Source: Brugia malayi
Lineage: Eukaryota; Nematoda; Chromadorea; Rhabditida; Onchocercidae
Direction: 5' to 3'
Length of the DNA: 64,000 nucleotides
Assembly: GCF_000002995.4 (NCBI RefSeq)
Contig: NW_025062475.1
Location: 2,820,528-2,884,527, forward strand
Within the stretch, counting starts at the first letter, position 1; every line of letters begins with the position of its first letter. Below the pieces are notes generated by a model. The model was not told the DNA's origin, did not search any database, and saw only the letters and a program-made list of their open reading frames with translations. Positions 1 to 19,347 of the stretch are shown piece by piece. A program made the translations under genes and the position numbers.

Positions 1-292
1 AATTTTAATTTCGAGTGATAATGTTTATCTTTCTGATAACAAATGATATTTTTTATTAGCTAAACATAAATTGTCATAGTAATAGTGGAGAGATATCGGC
101 CAAAGAAAATGCTTAATTGATATCAAAAAGCCTAACTTACCTTTATCTCAAAAATTAAAAATTTTGACTATGTTTTAAAAATTTTTTCAAGTTTTAATTT
201 TCAAAATTATTCGGTATTCGGTTTTTTTTTCGACTTTAAATAATTCAAAAACAGGAAAAAATGTTTTCATCATCTGGAATACAAATTTTTTT

Positions 293-2479
293 TTAATGCT
301 TTAAGGTACTTTTAATAGATGAACTTTTTGAATTTATAATTTTCTTTTGATCATCCATGGATATATTTTTCATTTCCACTTTTGATTCATCTGTTATCGG
401 CATTGATCCGTCCATTATTTCCACCATTTCCTGTGTTGTTTGTGCTAAAATAAGTAAAATTTGATCTATTTTAAGCTTATTTTAATTTCATTTATTATTT
501 TAGTTTATGTCTCCACTAAGATTAAATTTAAATCGCTAATTTTAAAAATTTTAAGAAAATGTGTAATAAACAAAATACTCAAACCATCTGAAGATGCCAC
601 TGGAAAATTATCAGAAGCTCGTTGTTCCATATTTTTATCAATTTCCTCAACAATCATATCACTCTTATCATTCGTACTTGTTTCAGATTGTATTTCATCT
701 TGATTATGTACAACTGAAAAAAAAAAGAAATTTCATTTTAAAAAATAATATATATATATTTTTTTTTGTTAATATTTGCCAAATTATCATGCGTAGTTAT
801 AATTTCACTAAAAAAGATAAGATAACCTTCCAAATTATCATTATCATTATTTTGTTCCTTAATTGAATCACCACTTTCTGAATCGCCTTCTTGTTGTACT
901 GATTGTGATTTTAATTCCAGTTCACTCTGTACTGATTCTATCCCTTCTGTTGTTGTTATATCACCTACCATTGATTCTAATTCTTGTTTATCATTTCCAT
1001 CATGAATCATTGATAATGTTGGATCTTGCTCAGTACCTGATAATAACTGATAATGATTTAAGTGAAAGAAAAAACCAAAATGATAATTTAAAGCATTTTA
1101 TTTTCTTATTTCGTTTGAAAAAAATTTATTCTAATTAAAATGAAAATTGAAAAAAAGGAGGAAAGTCATTTTATTTCACATTATAATCCTGCATATTCTT
1201 TTTTTTTTGTTTGTATTACAATTATTAAAATAATTTATGAAGGTTAATTATTAATTATTAATTGTTAAAGTAAAAAGATAGCCAAAATTTTACTCAGCTA
1301 TATTTATGCTAAAATTTCACATTATGCAATATAATGTATTAATTAAATTAATTATATCCATCTATCTAATAATATTATAATTTAAAAATAATTTGAAATT
1401 AAAAAATAGTGGCATTTATTTAATTTGAGAGCACTTGAAATTCCCAACCTTTTTCATTACCATCAGCTTGTGTTATAGATTTATCATGATTTCGATTTGC
1501 TATCATGTCAACTGAAGTGACATCACCGTCATTTACAATGTCAACTTCTGAATGCTCAGATTGTATTTTATGCTTTGCTGGAAATAAATATTGAAAAAAA
1601 ACTTTTTTCTAATCTATTAAATAATTTCCTGCAATTTTTGCGGTCACTAAATAAAAGTTATTTAATCCAGGTCTGAAATTCTTGAAACTGTTTACTAACT
1701 TCATTATCTGAAATTTACTGTACGGTAGTGATAATGAATTATTATTACTTCGATTTAATTTCAAATGATTGGAACAGTAATATTGGTGTATTTGTGATAC
1801 TGGCATTGAAAGTGTCGTATTTTTTTTTATTTCTTAAAGTAGGGTTTTCAGTTATAAAAATTTAAATTTAAATTCAACCCAAAAGTCCTAGTAGGAAATT
1901 CATAATTTATTTAAAAATTAAAAAAAAAATAAGAAAGCAGAAACCAGTAAATTGTTCAGGATGATTAACTGATTGCTTCATAATTGTATTCATCATTGTT
2001 GTTACTGATAATAAATCTGCATCCTAAAAAGAATGATTAAGTAAGTAATAAAATGATAACATGAAGTTAAAAAGAATTTAATATACTTCTAAAATATGTT
2101 AAAATTATTTAATATTAAAAATCAAAAAAAAAAAAAATGAATTCATAAAATTAAATTTTATGATATTTCAGTGTTAAATAATACCTGAAAAAAAAGAAAG
2201 TATTAGGAGAAAAAGTACCGATGAAGTTGCAATACTCTGTTTTAATAATTCTTTTCCTTTTCTTGCATTCATTTCTACTTTTGGTGATTTTGTCACAAAT
2301 GGTTGTTGGTTTTGAATAATTTTATCAGTGATCTGTGCTTGTGACCTTTGTTCTTCCTTATCTGTCCCACTCATTGATAACATTGTTCGATTGTTTTTGT
2401 TGTTGTTGTTAATGCTCTTTGTTACACTATCACTTATTACCTTGAATAATTGATAAGTGCTCAAATGTAATTTTATCAC
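293..2479 (-). CDS. Acidic low-complexity protein, 6 exons, no known domain
   Basis: I do not recognise this protein. Modelled exons, in coding order, are 2479-2219, 2023-1945, 1577-1461, 1036-827, 713-585 and 444-293, giving 315 residues. Every intron is GT-AG with a T-rich acceptor. The first junction is phase 0 and the other four are phase 1, and the total length (948 nt) is divisible by three. Exons 3 and 5 both carry an IQSE motif near their start, exon 4 has VQSE, and exons 3 and 5 both end in an Asp codon before the split G, which suggests exon duplication. The protein is rich in Asp, Glu, Ser, Gln and Asn and is probably disordered. If the exon 3 donor is not used, the frame runs on to a stop at 1420-1422, giving an alternative C-terminus (ends QVLSN). 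Start: the most upstream in-frame Met at 2479; MLSMSG at about 2383 is a possible alternative. A TTTATT at 52-57 could be the poly(A) signal on the minus strand. The gene is inferred from phase consistency alone. Confidence 0.5.
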
Positions 2480-3490
2480 TAATCAAATTATCTTTGCAAA
2501 GCAAACATTACTTCTGTGTTAATTAATATATTAAAAATTTGATCACTGTTTTTTTTTTTTTCGTTTCTTAATTTATTATCTTTTATTATGTAATAACGAA
2601 AATAATTTAATGGAAAATTTCTTACGTTTCTGTACATTTTTCACTGTGTTATTTGTTTACTAAATCTTGTCACTTTTCACTACAACTTAAAGATTTTTGC
2701 TTATGTTCATTAGATAAAATGTTATTAACTTTTAATTGCCTTCTTTTATAAGCTAATTAAAAGTTAATTATCATTTTGCGCTGTAGCTTTATTGTATATT
2801 AAATATATCTGATATATAAATTAAAATTATATTAAAATTTCTCTTAAAATAGGTTGCAGTAATTTTTCACCTATTTATAAATTCACTGCAAATCGCATGG
2901 AGCATATATGAAATTCAGGAAAAAGAGATTTCTGATTACTTTGTCAATTATTAACTCAATCAATTAATCAGTCAATTTTTTCAATTATTTATCATCTTAA
3001 GTAAATCTACATATAAAATAATTATCATGATTCTGCTTTTCTTTTATCATAATAATTGCAGAATCATAAGCATTTAGCTCATATCAAATTCGACCATTAA
3101 AATGTAAAATGAATTGTTGATCTGATCAACAGATATTAGCTATTAAAGTGTGATATGATAATTGGACAAAAGTGACTAAATTAGCAAGCAACATTTCACT
3201 AATTAGAATGTATTTCACGTGTAAGTGTAGAAAGAAAGTGATAAAATGGAATGATAAGGAAAAGTTAGGAATGATTCGGCTAATTGCGTGTAAATTTCTA
3301 AAATAGCGTAAGCGTTTTCTGTTTTATTTCTAAATTAAAGTCATATTATTGATGAAGTTACATTTGGGTTATTTCTAACACTAACACAGATATAATGTGA
3401 AATCACATACAATACAGTTATTGATTAGCAATCACTAATCACTGATCGCTGATCATCGATTTAGGAAACATAGCTGAGATGTGGCTCGGA
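2480..3490. other. Intergenic, AT-rich
   Basis: Non-coding stretch between the acidic-protein gene and tRNA-Lys. It contains only AT-rich simple sequence and no ORF with plausible splice sites. The part next to 2480 presumably holds the promoter of the minus-strand gene, but I see no recognisable motif. Confidence 0.5.
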
Positions 3491-3563
3491 GCCCTTCTAG
3501 CTCAGTTGGTAGAGCATCAGACTTTTAATCTGAGGGTCGTGGGTTCGAGTCCCACGGAGGGCA
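3491..3563 (+). tRNA. tRNA-Lys (anticodon UUU)
   Basis: This is a complete 73-base cloverleaf with no intron. The acceptor stem pairs GCCCTTC with GGAGGGC (one G-U) and is followed by discriminator A. A standard D arm (TAGCTCAGTTGGTAGAGCA) is present. The anticodon arm CAGA-CTTTTAA-TCTG places TTT at the anticodon. The T arm is GTGGG-TTCGAGT-CCCAC. CCA is not encoded, as expected for a eukaryotic nuclear tRNA. The A-box and B-box (GGTTCGAGTCC) serve as internal RNA polymerase III promoters. A distinct T-run terminator is not close downstream; the first T-rich run is TTTTGATGG at about 3571. Confidence 0.97.
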
Positions 3564-4182
3564 GACAGGTTTTGATGGAATTTTGTTTAGATATGTACAA
3601 ACTGTGACAAATAATCACATTGTAAACAAACACAAAGCAATGGGGGTTAGTATTACTAATTGAAACTTTAAAATTTGTTTATAAAAATACTTTCAACACA
3701 AAATGAAAGACAAAATATCGGTTGGAATGTGATAACGATGCAATGTTTCTTCATGCTAATATGGTGGGAGGATGAATTGGTTAATGCATTATTAGATGCT
3801 ACTATTATCATTATCATTGTTATCACTGCTTGATTTGTAGTAACACTTATTATTATTATTACTACTCATTTATTATTATTATTATTTAGTTTCTTTTTCA
3901 ATTTCTAAAATCTGTTCTATAACTGGTGAAAAATGAAAAATTAGCTAAGTTTACATTGGACTTTAATTTAATTTCTTTTTCTGAAATAATTGAACATTTG
4001 TTGCTATCATTTTAATAAATTCTTAAGAAATATTGAAAACATACATTTAACTTTTGACGGAATGAACTCTTTTTGACTCTTTTTTAACTTATTAATACCT
4101 TTGCTATTGTTATTGTTGCTGTTATTATTGTTGTTACTTTTATTTCTTTTTTTTTTTACTTTTTCTGCTACTTTTGCTATTT
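3564..4182. other. Intergenic between tRNA-Lys and the EF-hand gene
   Basis: AT-rich spacer with short imperfect ATT/TTA trinucleotide runs around 3846-3890. A TTTATT at about 4138-4143 reads AATAAA on the minus strand and is a plausible poly(A) signal some 40 bases past the EF-hand gene stop. No gene is seen. Confidence 0.45.
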
Positions 4183-10430
<6,248 letters not shown>

Positions 10431-13400
10431 GTTGCTGTATGTTTTCCTTCAATAAATTTTCAATTTAAATTAATAAATTAATTACATTTTAATTATTATC
10501 AATGCATTTATCATCGTCGTTATCATTATCATTATCATTATTTCATATAAAAATGTATTACTATGCATAAGTAATTAATGATTAAAGTATTACTGTGAAT
10601 TAGCAATAGTGTTTATGATGACGAAGAAATAATAATAATTATTTCATTAATGTGATTTATTAATAGTAATTAAAATGACAAAGAAATGATATCACATTAT
10701 TTTGAATTAGCAGTGATAATTTAAATATTAAAAGAGTGATAAACCGTTATCACTTCATATAATTTATCAATAACAATAATTAGGATGACAGTATGTATTA
10801 ACTGATGAAAATAGTTAATATAATTATCATTTCGAATTATTATGCAAAGTTTCGGATTAAATTAATTTTATAAATTTGAAAATAGAAAAATAATCGATAA
10901 TTTTAGTTGAATAAAGTGAAATAATTAAGATAACAATAAATGCAAATGATAATAATTAGAATTGAAAGGATGATAAAGTTTGAATTGATATGTATGGTTG
11001 GTAAGTGAGACGACAACAAATTGAATGAGTTTATCGGCCTTTGACAACAAAAAGGTCACCAACACATCTCAGTAGTAGTAGTAATAGTTGTTGTAGTAAT
11101 AGGAATACAATAATTATTTTGTATAAATAATACATCATTATTAATCAATTTTAATTTTATTCTTTTAATAATTTTTTAATTTTTATTACAAATTTATAAT
11201 TTGATAGAATAATTTTTTTTATAATGAAATTTTCTTTTTTTTCCTTCCTCTTCATTTTATATATTTGTAAAATTTAATAAAATAGCGCCGATGAATTAAT
11301 TATTCAATCAATATTTCTATTTGTAATTATTGAATATTTTTAGGAAAAAAAAAAGACTTAAAAAATTAATCCGAGTTTATGAAAAAAAAATAAATATTTT
11401 AAATTTAGAATTAAAAAAATAAGCATAGATATAAATTGTTAAACTGAAATGTTAAAATTTACATATAATCAAATATTATTTAAAGATTTTCGCATTGACA
11501 TTAGTTTTTATTTATTTCAAAAATAGTTCTTATGAATATACATTTAGCAGAATTAATAGAAATTTAATAAAAATTCAATTTTATAAAGATTGCAATAATT
11601 AATAATTATGATAAACTGAGAATATCATTGCTTAACAATTGATAAATTAATGTTTTAGCTTAATTATCGTAAGCTAAATTACATAAAATGAAGGTTAAAA
11701 TGAAATAAATCAACTGATAACATTCCAATGAAGGGACATTGACCAGAGGACATTGATATGATAATTGCATTTGAATTGCTGTAATCAATATCTTTTCCTC
11801 TTATTGTTATTGTTTTGTTATAATTATTATCACTATTACTGATATTATTATCATTTTTTTGTTATCATTGTTACTATTACTGCCATTACTATTATCATTA
11901 TTATTTTTAGTTTATTGAAATTTCTATTATTATAATTTATTCATACTATCATTTCGCTAAAATGGAATATTAAAACTAAATAATTCTTTACAAAAATGAA
12001 AAAATGTTTCAAAAATAATTGATATATTAAAAAGAAAGAATAAAATTACTAATTATTTCATTTTTGATATTAATAATGGAATGCGATTGTTGTTCAAAAG
12101 TGTTTTCATACTTTTAAAAAGTTTAATTTGTTGAATTATTAATACTTAATTTATTATAATTTATCATTCATTTATAAATTTTATTCATTATTAATTTAGC
12201 GATTAATAATTACTTATCTTTTATTTTCAATAATATATTCCAGTATATGTTAGAAAATACTTGATATATGCTAATATGTAAAAATTACTATGCAAAGTAA
12301 GTAATATGATTATTTCAATTTCTATTCTTTCCAAGAATTTGCTAGTTTCATTTCGATAATAAATCAATAAAAGAAAAATAAGTAAGCAATTTAATTATTA
12401 AATAAAATTTAGAAATTATATTAGGTGAAATAAAAAAGTAACAAAAAGTAATATAAAAGTAGGTAAAGACGGAAAATGTTGAAATAATTGCTTGTGCATA
12501 GCTCTAAGTAAGTAAAGTATGTAAAGTACTAAGTAAAGTGTACCTGCACTTAATAATATTGAACCTAATTACAGGTAAGTAATTTTAATATCAAAGCTTC
12601 TGAAATCATTTTTATGCATACATCGTCAAAATGTAATAAGCACAAATTAAAGCATTGAATAATAGTAAGCCTAAATTTCAATATTAAAATTTATCAGTTA
12701 GCTAATAAATGAAGCACAACAATTTTCATTTTATCTATATGAAAGCATTGGAAAATTTTCGAAATAAAAAAAAATTACTAAAAACGCCGAATCGTTGTCA
12801 ATTATTGATGAAAATAAAATTTTGAAGTAATTTAAATAATTTGAAAATAATTTCGGTCAAAGTAATGAAAATAACAACAAAAAAATATAATTGAATTTGA
12901 ATTTTCTAAAAATTTCGGCCAACTCAGTTAACGCTAAAGAAAAAAAGAAAAAAAAAAAAACGACAAAAAATAGAGGCAGAAAATTTATAATTTTAAATTA
13001 GATCTTTTAATGAATATTTCATGACGAAATTTAATTTCAGTTCAAATTAAATTTAATTTCAGTTTCAAAATTTCAGTTCAGTTAATTTCAGTTAACAATA
13101 AATACATTAGATAAGGAAAAGTTTAAAAAAAATAAAGGGCTGAAATTTTGGTAATTGAAAATTTTTGTTTGAATAAAAATATATTTTTACTTTTATTTTC
13201 CTATAGCAGTCGGAAATTGAAATTAAAATTAGCTAACAATTAATGCGTTTCCTAAAGAAATTTCAATGTGATATACACGAACTGAAAATTTCAGTTAATT
13301 TTTGAAATAAATTAAATCCAACAATATGTAATTAAAAAAATGTTTAACCTTTTTCTAATTTTCAACAATTTTATTTTATTTTTTGTTTATGTGAAACATT

Positions 13401-13962
13401 TTTTTAGAGATCTAAATAAAATTATAAGCGTTAAATTGAATTTAAATTAAATATACAATTAATAATTGTGATAAGGAGATTATAATGATATTATTATTGT
13501 ATGATTAATAAAAATGTGAATAAAATATAATACAAATATTTAAATTATAATTTTGAGTAAAATATAACGAGAAGCGACTTTATTTTTCCTTTCTATTTAT
13601 ATAAATATTAGTGAAAATATATAATTTTTGAATAAGAAAATTAAATTAAAAAAAAAGAAAGAAAAAAATTGAATCAAATGTAAAATATTTTATTTAAAAA
13701 GAAATAATTAAATAAATATAAAGACAGAAAATTTGAAAGAACAATAAAATTAAATCTAAAAAAACGGAAATTTACTCTTCAAAGAGCATTGATTAAAATG
13801 AGAAAGTACCATTACGAATAAATTTTTATGTTCTGAAAAAAGAATTGCTTACATGGAAGAATGAATTGCTTTTTTCATTTGTCTGATGGAAAAAGCATTT
13901 TGAAATAATACTGAAATTATCATTTGGCATAGTATTTATTTTAGTGTTGGCGAGCTTATTGG

Positions 13963-13978
13963 TAATAATAATAATAAT

Positions 13979-14076
<98 letters not shown>

Positions 14077-14100
14077 TAATAATAATAATTAATAATAATA
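13963..14100. repeat. (AAT)n microsatellite
   Basis: A nearly pure AAT trinucleotide array of about 138 bases with a few single-base interruptions. The leucine/isoleucine-rich minus-strand ORF across it is an artefact of the repeat. Confidence 0.95.
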
Positions 14101-14726
14101 AGAACACAAAATAGAATTATTGTTGTTCAATTAAAATTAATCGACGTATTTAAAAAAGCATTTCGACAATTTTTTTGTCAGCAAATCAATAACTAAAATC
14201 TTTTATCAATTTTTTTTTTTTTTAAAATCTAAATATAAATTTTTAAACTAAAATAATCAAATACCAATTAAAATTAAAATAATTAAAAATTTTTAAATTA
14301 AAATAATTAAAATTTTATTAATCTTCTTGAAGTAATATAAAACAATTATTTCAAAACAAATATACCAATTGTTAAATTAATGAAATATTATTGTACTTAC
14401 CATTTCAATTATTGTACCAAATTAATTTCATTTGAAATGATATTAAATGATTGTACAATCAAAATTTGAAATGCATTCATTAATTGCAAATGTTTCTTTT
14501 GAATTTAAATTTAAAAAATTGAAAAAAAAGAATTTCTATAGATTCACTTTCAAATATAAGAAAAAACGAGAAAAAAAAATTGACTAACTAATAAATATTT
14601 TTCACATTTTTTCTTTCTAACTAAATATAAATTTACTTTTTCAAAAAAAAAAAAAATTTAATGTCGTATAGAAAAAAAAAAAAAGAAAGAAACTAATTGG
14701 TTAATTATGCAAATTAAAAATTGATG

Positions 14727-14759
14727 AAGAGAGAGAGGTTTTCTCTCTCTCTCTCTCTT
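14727..14759. repeat. GA/CT inverted microsatellite
   Basis: A GA run (gagagagagag) is followed, after a GTTTT-like spacer, by a CT run, so the two halves can pair as a hairpin. It lies in non-coding DNA. Confidence 0.75.
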
Positions 14760-17700
14760 ATAAAAAAATGTTTAAATGAATTTGTGAGGGAATTGTTACT
14801 ATCCTTTTCCTCTTTCATCTGCTCATCCTCCTACTTTTTTAGTTTGTTGAAACATTCATTATGTTCAATTAAACGTGTTCCATGATATTATTTATTAAAT
14901 TTAGGTTACAAATTGATTCTAATCTTTGTTATCTTTGCAAAAAATAGAAATTTAAAAAAGGACAAAAATTTGTTTAAAATAGAATTTTAAAAAAAAAAAA
15001 AAAGAAAAACTAATATTAATGTAATTTTATGCTATTCATTTACTTAATATTTTATTTAAATTGTTTAAAATTTGAGAATAAATCATGAATTGTGCCAAAT
15101 TTTGAAATTTACTTTAAGAAAAACTAATTTAAGGAACACATTGAGATAATAGGTTGAAAAATATTGGAAAAATTACAGGAATTAGAAGAACAAAGGAAGA
15201 GAGAGTTACAACGGAAGGATTAATTTATTAATTAATCGAATTTAACTTCATTTGATAAATTAATGGAATGATTTTCATTTTCCTTTTTTGTAATGCATCC
15301 AATTTTTCAAATAATTATTAAAATAAAATCATTTATCATTTAATTTCTTTACTATTACTTAACACCAAAAATTCGCCTATTTAAAAAAGCTTTAAAAACT
15401 TAAAAATTTGATAAAAATTTAAAATTTTGTAGCATATTTTTGAAAATTAACCGCTACTTCTAATGCGGTTTAGATTTAAACTCAGAATAATTTTGCTTGT
15501 AAATTTTAAAATTTCAAATTTTCTAGTCTTTAATATAAAAATTTGAAAAATGCCTTTGCATACTTGAAATGTGAAAAATGTTTGCATTCGATAATTTGTC
15601 TATGAGCGAATAAATGTGAGAAGGAATCATTGAAATATTTAAATTAATAATTTAAATTTTAGACAAAATCCAAAAATTAGTTATCTAAAATTCAGGATGA
15701 AAAAGTGGTTCCACTTGAAAAAAAAAAGTTTACATTCAAACTTAAAAACATTTAGTGTAGTAAAACAAAACAATGTTTTCTTTTTTTTTTTTTTTTAATT
15801 TTTCATAAAAAATTTTTAAAATTTTTGCATAATTCAAATTTTGAGAAAGATCGCAATAAGCTTGCTGCAGTGGTCGAATACAGGTCATATTAACGATCAA
15901 TAATTTAATTTTATTTCTTCAATTTTATGATTGAAATTTTGAGATAAATTAGAACAAATTATAATGAAATGGAAATTTCTGAGTGTTATGAAAAATATGC
16001 ATCAATAAATTAAAATTTATTCAAAAAATTTAAAAGACAACAGCTTCCTTTTTTTTTTTATTTTTGTAGAAACTAAAATTATTCTAAATGATCGATGAAT
16101 TCAACAATTAAAAAAAATTTTAAGATGTAATTAATTCGTAAAAAAAAAGGATTCAATTAATTATCCATTTATCAACAATATAGTCTAAATTATTTATTTA
16201 TTAAATTTGTTTAATGAGTAAATAATTAAACTTTTTTTTTTTCTAAAAAATGGATAATGGATCGGAAACAAATACCAGAAGACTGGAAAAAATTTATTTA
16301 TTTAACAAATTTAATGAATAATTTAATAGACTTCAGTTCTATTTAAAACAAGAAAGCATATAAAAATATTTCAACTAAAAGTATGCCATCTAAATTTTAT
16401 TTCAAAAATACATTTAAAATATTTTATAATTTGAATATTGGTAATAACATTAAGCCTAATTAAATAAGCGTAATTAAAAAAAAATTTTTGCAATTCATTC
16501 ATATTTTTGATCATGACTTAAAATTTTTAATATTTGAAATAAAAAAGACTTCTTGGTAAGAATTCAAAAAATTTAATTTCAAACAGATGCATAAAATATC
16601 AAAATTCAAACAGATGAAATGTCATAAAATTTAATACATTAATTAATTAAAAAAAATTTTTTTTTTGAATATACATACAAAAATAGCTATTAATGATTAA
16701 TAGTATAAAAATATTTTTATATAAAATTTCTTTTTATTCTTCTTTTCGTCATTTTTCCTTTTTTTTTTTTTTGATTTTTAATTTTATCATTTTTTAATAA
16801 AACTGGAATATATAACAAGTTTGACGAAATAAATAAAAAAAAAAATTTTTTAAAATTCGACAAATTTTATAGTGTAGCATTCATTCATTCATCCATTCAT
16901 TCAAATATCAAATTATCTTCTTCGACCTCTTTCACTTTTTCAATAATATTTTTTACTTATTATTTTAATATTTTTTGAAGCTATAATTAAAAAGTGATAA
17001 AAAAAAAAGATGTGAAAAGAATTTTAGTATAATCATTGTTTTCTTTTTGTGCTTTTTCTTTCTTTTAATAATAATTTTATGAGTTAATTAAAATATTATT
17101 AATTTCAATTTCTTTTTTTTTTTGACTAACTTTTCTTATTTCTAAATGTTTTTTTTCAGCATAAAAATTAATATTTAACTACAATCGTTATTAATGATAA
17201 ATTTATTAACTTATCAATACAATCACTCCAATTCAAAATGTTCGTTTTTTGATTAATTAGAATTTTATAAAATTACTAAAATAAATTATACAAAATTTTA
17301 TGAAATAGATGGATGGATTGTAAATTATTATTATTATTATTGCTATTATAATTATAATTACTAATTATTGTTGCTACTTTTATAATAAATATAATTACAA
17401 TTCGTTGTAACCAATATTAAAACGAAGATATTTCCTCAATTTTCTTTCTATCCTTCTTTCTTCTTTTTCATCTTTTACCATTTTATCAAATTAAATCCAT
17501 TTTCAACCTAATTCTTTCTTCTTTAATAATATTTCAAAATTTTTATAAATTTTTTACAGAATTTATTTAGCAAAAATTTATTTATTGTTTTAAAAAAAAA
17601 GAAAATAGAAACAAAAAAAAAAAAAAAAAACAAACTTAAATAACGCATATTTGTTGTATTAGTTAAAATTACATTTGAAAATTATTTTGCAGAAAAATTG

Positions 17701-18654
17701 AATTTAATATTAATTAAGTAATTAATTAACAATATCCTATTTTTTCTTTGTTATAAAAACAAAAGATAAATAAATAAGACTTTGATACAAACAATAGTTT
17801 TTCTTTTCCAAACATTTAGGGTAATTTAAATGAGAAATGATTTACTGAATAAAATGTATTAACTTTTACAAACTTGTTTACAAAAAAAAAAAGAAATAAT
17901 CCATCAATCTCTTACAAAAATGATTCATCAAAAAAGAAAGATTAAAATTTGATTAATTGAAAAAAAGTATAAATATTTTATAATTAATTCTCTTTAAGTT
18001 TGCATAGTTTCATTTAAGAAATTATATAAAATATTTGTTATATTTGATTGGACTAATCAAACTTTTAAATTTAATTTCAAATAAACAATGATTGTATTAT
18101 AAAATTTTTTCTCTTTTTTTTATTGATTATAAAAATTTAAAAAAAAAAAAAGGAAAAATGTTCTAAAATGTGAACCAATATTACATTATTTTTTTAACAA
18201 TTATTATAATTAAAAACAATTTCAGCAATATCAAATTGCCAAAATTCAAATATTTAATAAAATTAATTATTAAAATTTTTTATCATTTTATAAAAATAAA
18301 AACATTTGTGATTTTCTAACGTTAGCTACTGTTAGATTTTAAAATATTTTTTCATGTTTATGAAAATTGAGAGATATTTTTATAATTTATAGAAGTTAAA
18401 ATTGATTTCAAATTTTTAAACATTAATTAGCGTTTAATTCATGTTGAATATTAGAAGTTAAAAAATTAAAAAAAAAAATTAAAGAAGTGAATTAATACTA
18501 TTTTATCTTTCTATCAATTATAAAATTAACGAAATTTTCAATTTCTAAAATACTATTTGTTTTTAAAAAATAATCATTTAAAAGAAGAAAGATGAAAAAT
18601 ACTTTAATTTATCATTCATTATGCGATATTTATTTATATTAAAATTATTCATCC

Positions 18655-18685
<31 letters not shown>

Positions 18686-18843
18686 AAATAATAATAAATC
18701 TTCAAAGAAAAAAAGGAAATCGAAATTTCATTAACGACCGATTTTGTAAAACAAATTGTCAATTTTACAAAAAAATTAGTTACACTTGTCGTAAACAGAA
18801 TAATTGAAAAATGTGAAATTAGAAGGAAATAAAAACTAAAATT

Positions 18844-18876
<33 letters not shown>

Positions 18877-19302
18877 AGAAGAAATGAAATAATTTATGCC
18901 AAGGTCATTTTAATTGGTAATTTTTCCTTCTCTTCTTTCCATCTTATCGCATTTTATTATTTTTTTTTTTTTTTTTCTTTCTTTCTTTTGGATTTTAATT
19001 TATTTTATTGTTGAAAAGAAGAAAATTCGATCATAAATGATTCGTTAAATTTTTAATTTTATCATTTTTTTTTTAAAGCAAAATGTTAGTTTGATTAATT
19101 TTCAAAATATTAAAAAGAAGAATGAAATGGTTAATTTATTAGTGAAATTAAATTGAATTTTGTCAACAAAAAAAAAAGATTTAAATGAAAGACACAAAGT
19201 AATTAATTAATTAACAGTGACATTCACTGTTAATAACAAATTTTTTTTTTTTTTTTCTAAAATAAAGCTATACAATTTGATGGTATTAAATTAAAAAAGA
19301 AA

Positions 19303-19304
<2 letters not shown>

Positions 19305-19342
<38 letters not shown>
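19305..19342. repeat. (GA)n microsatellite
   Basis: A pure GA dinucleotide array of about 38 bases in the intergenic desert. Confidence 0.95.

Positions 19343-19347
<5 letters not shown>

Noticed and set aside
1609..1806. Minus-strand 65-codon ORF between exons 2 and 3 of the acidic gene
   Set aside because: No acceptor or donor in a compatible phase, and exons 2 and 3 join correctly without it.
13826..14107. Leu/Ile-rich minus-strand ORF resembling a membrane protein
   Set aside because: It is a translation of the (AAT)n microsatellite.
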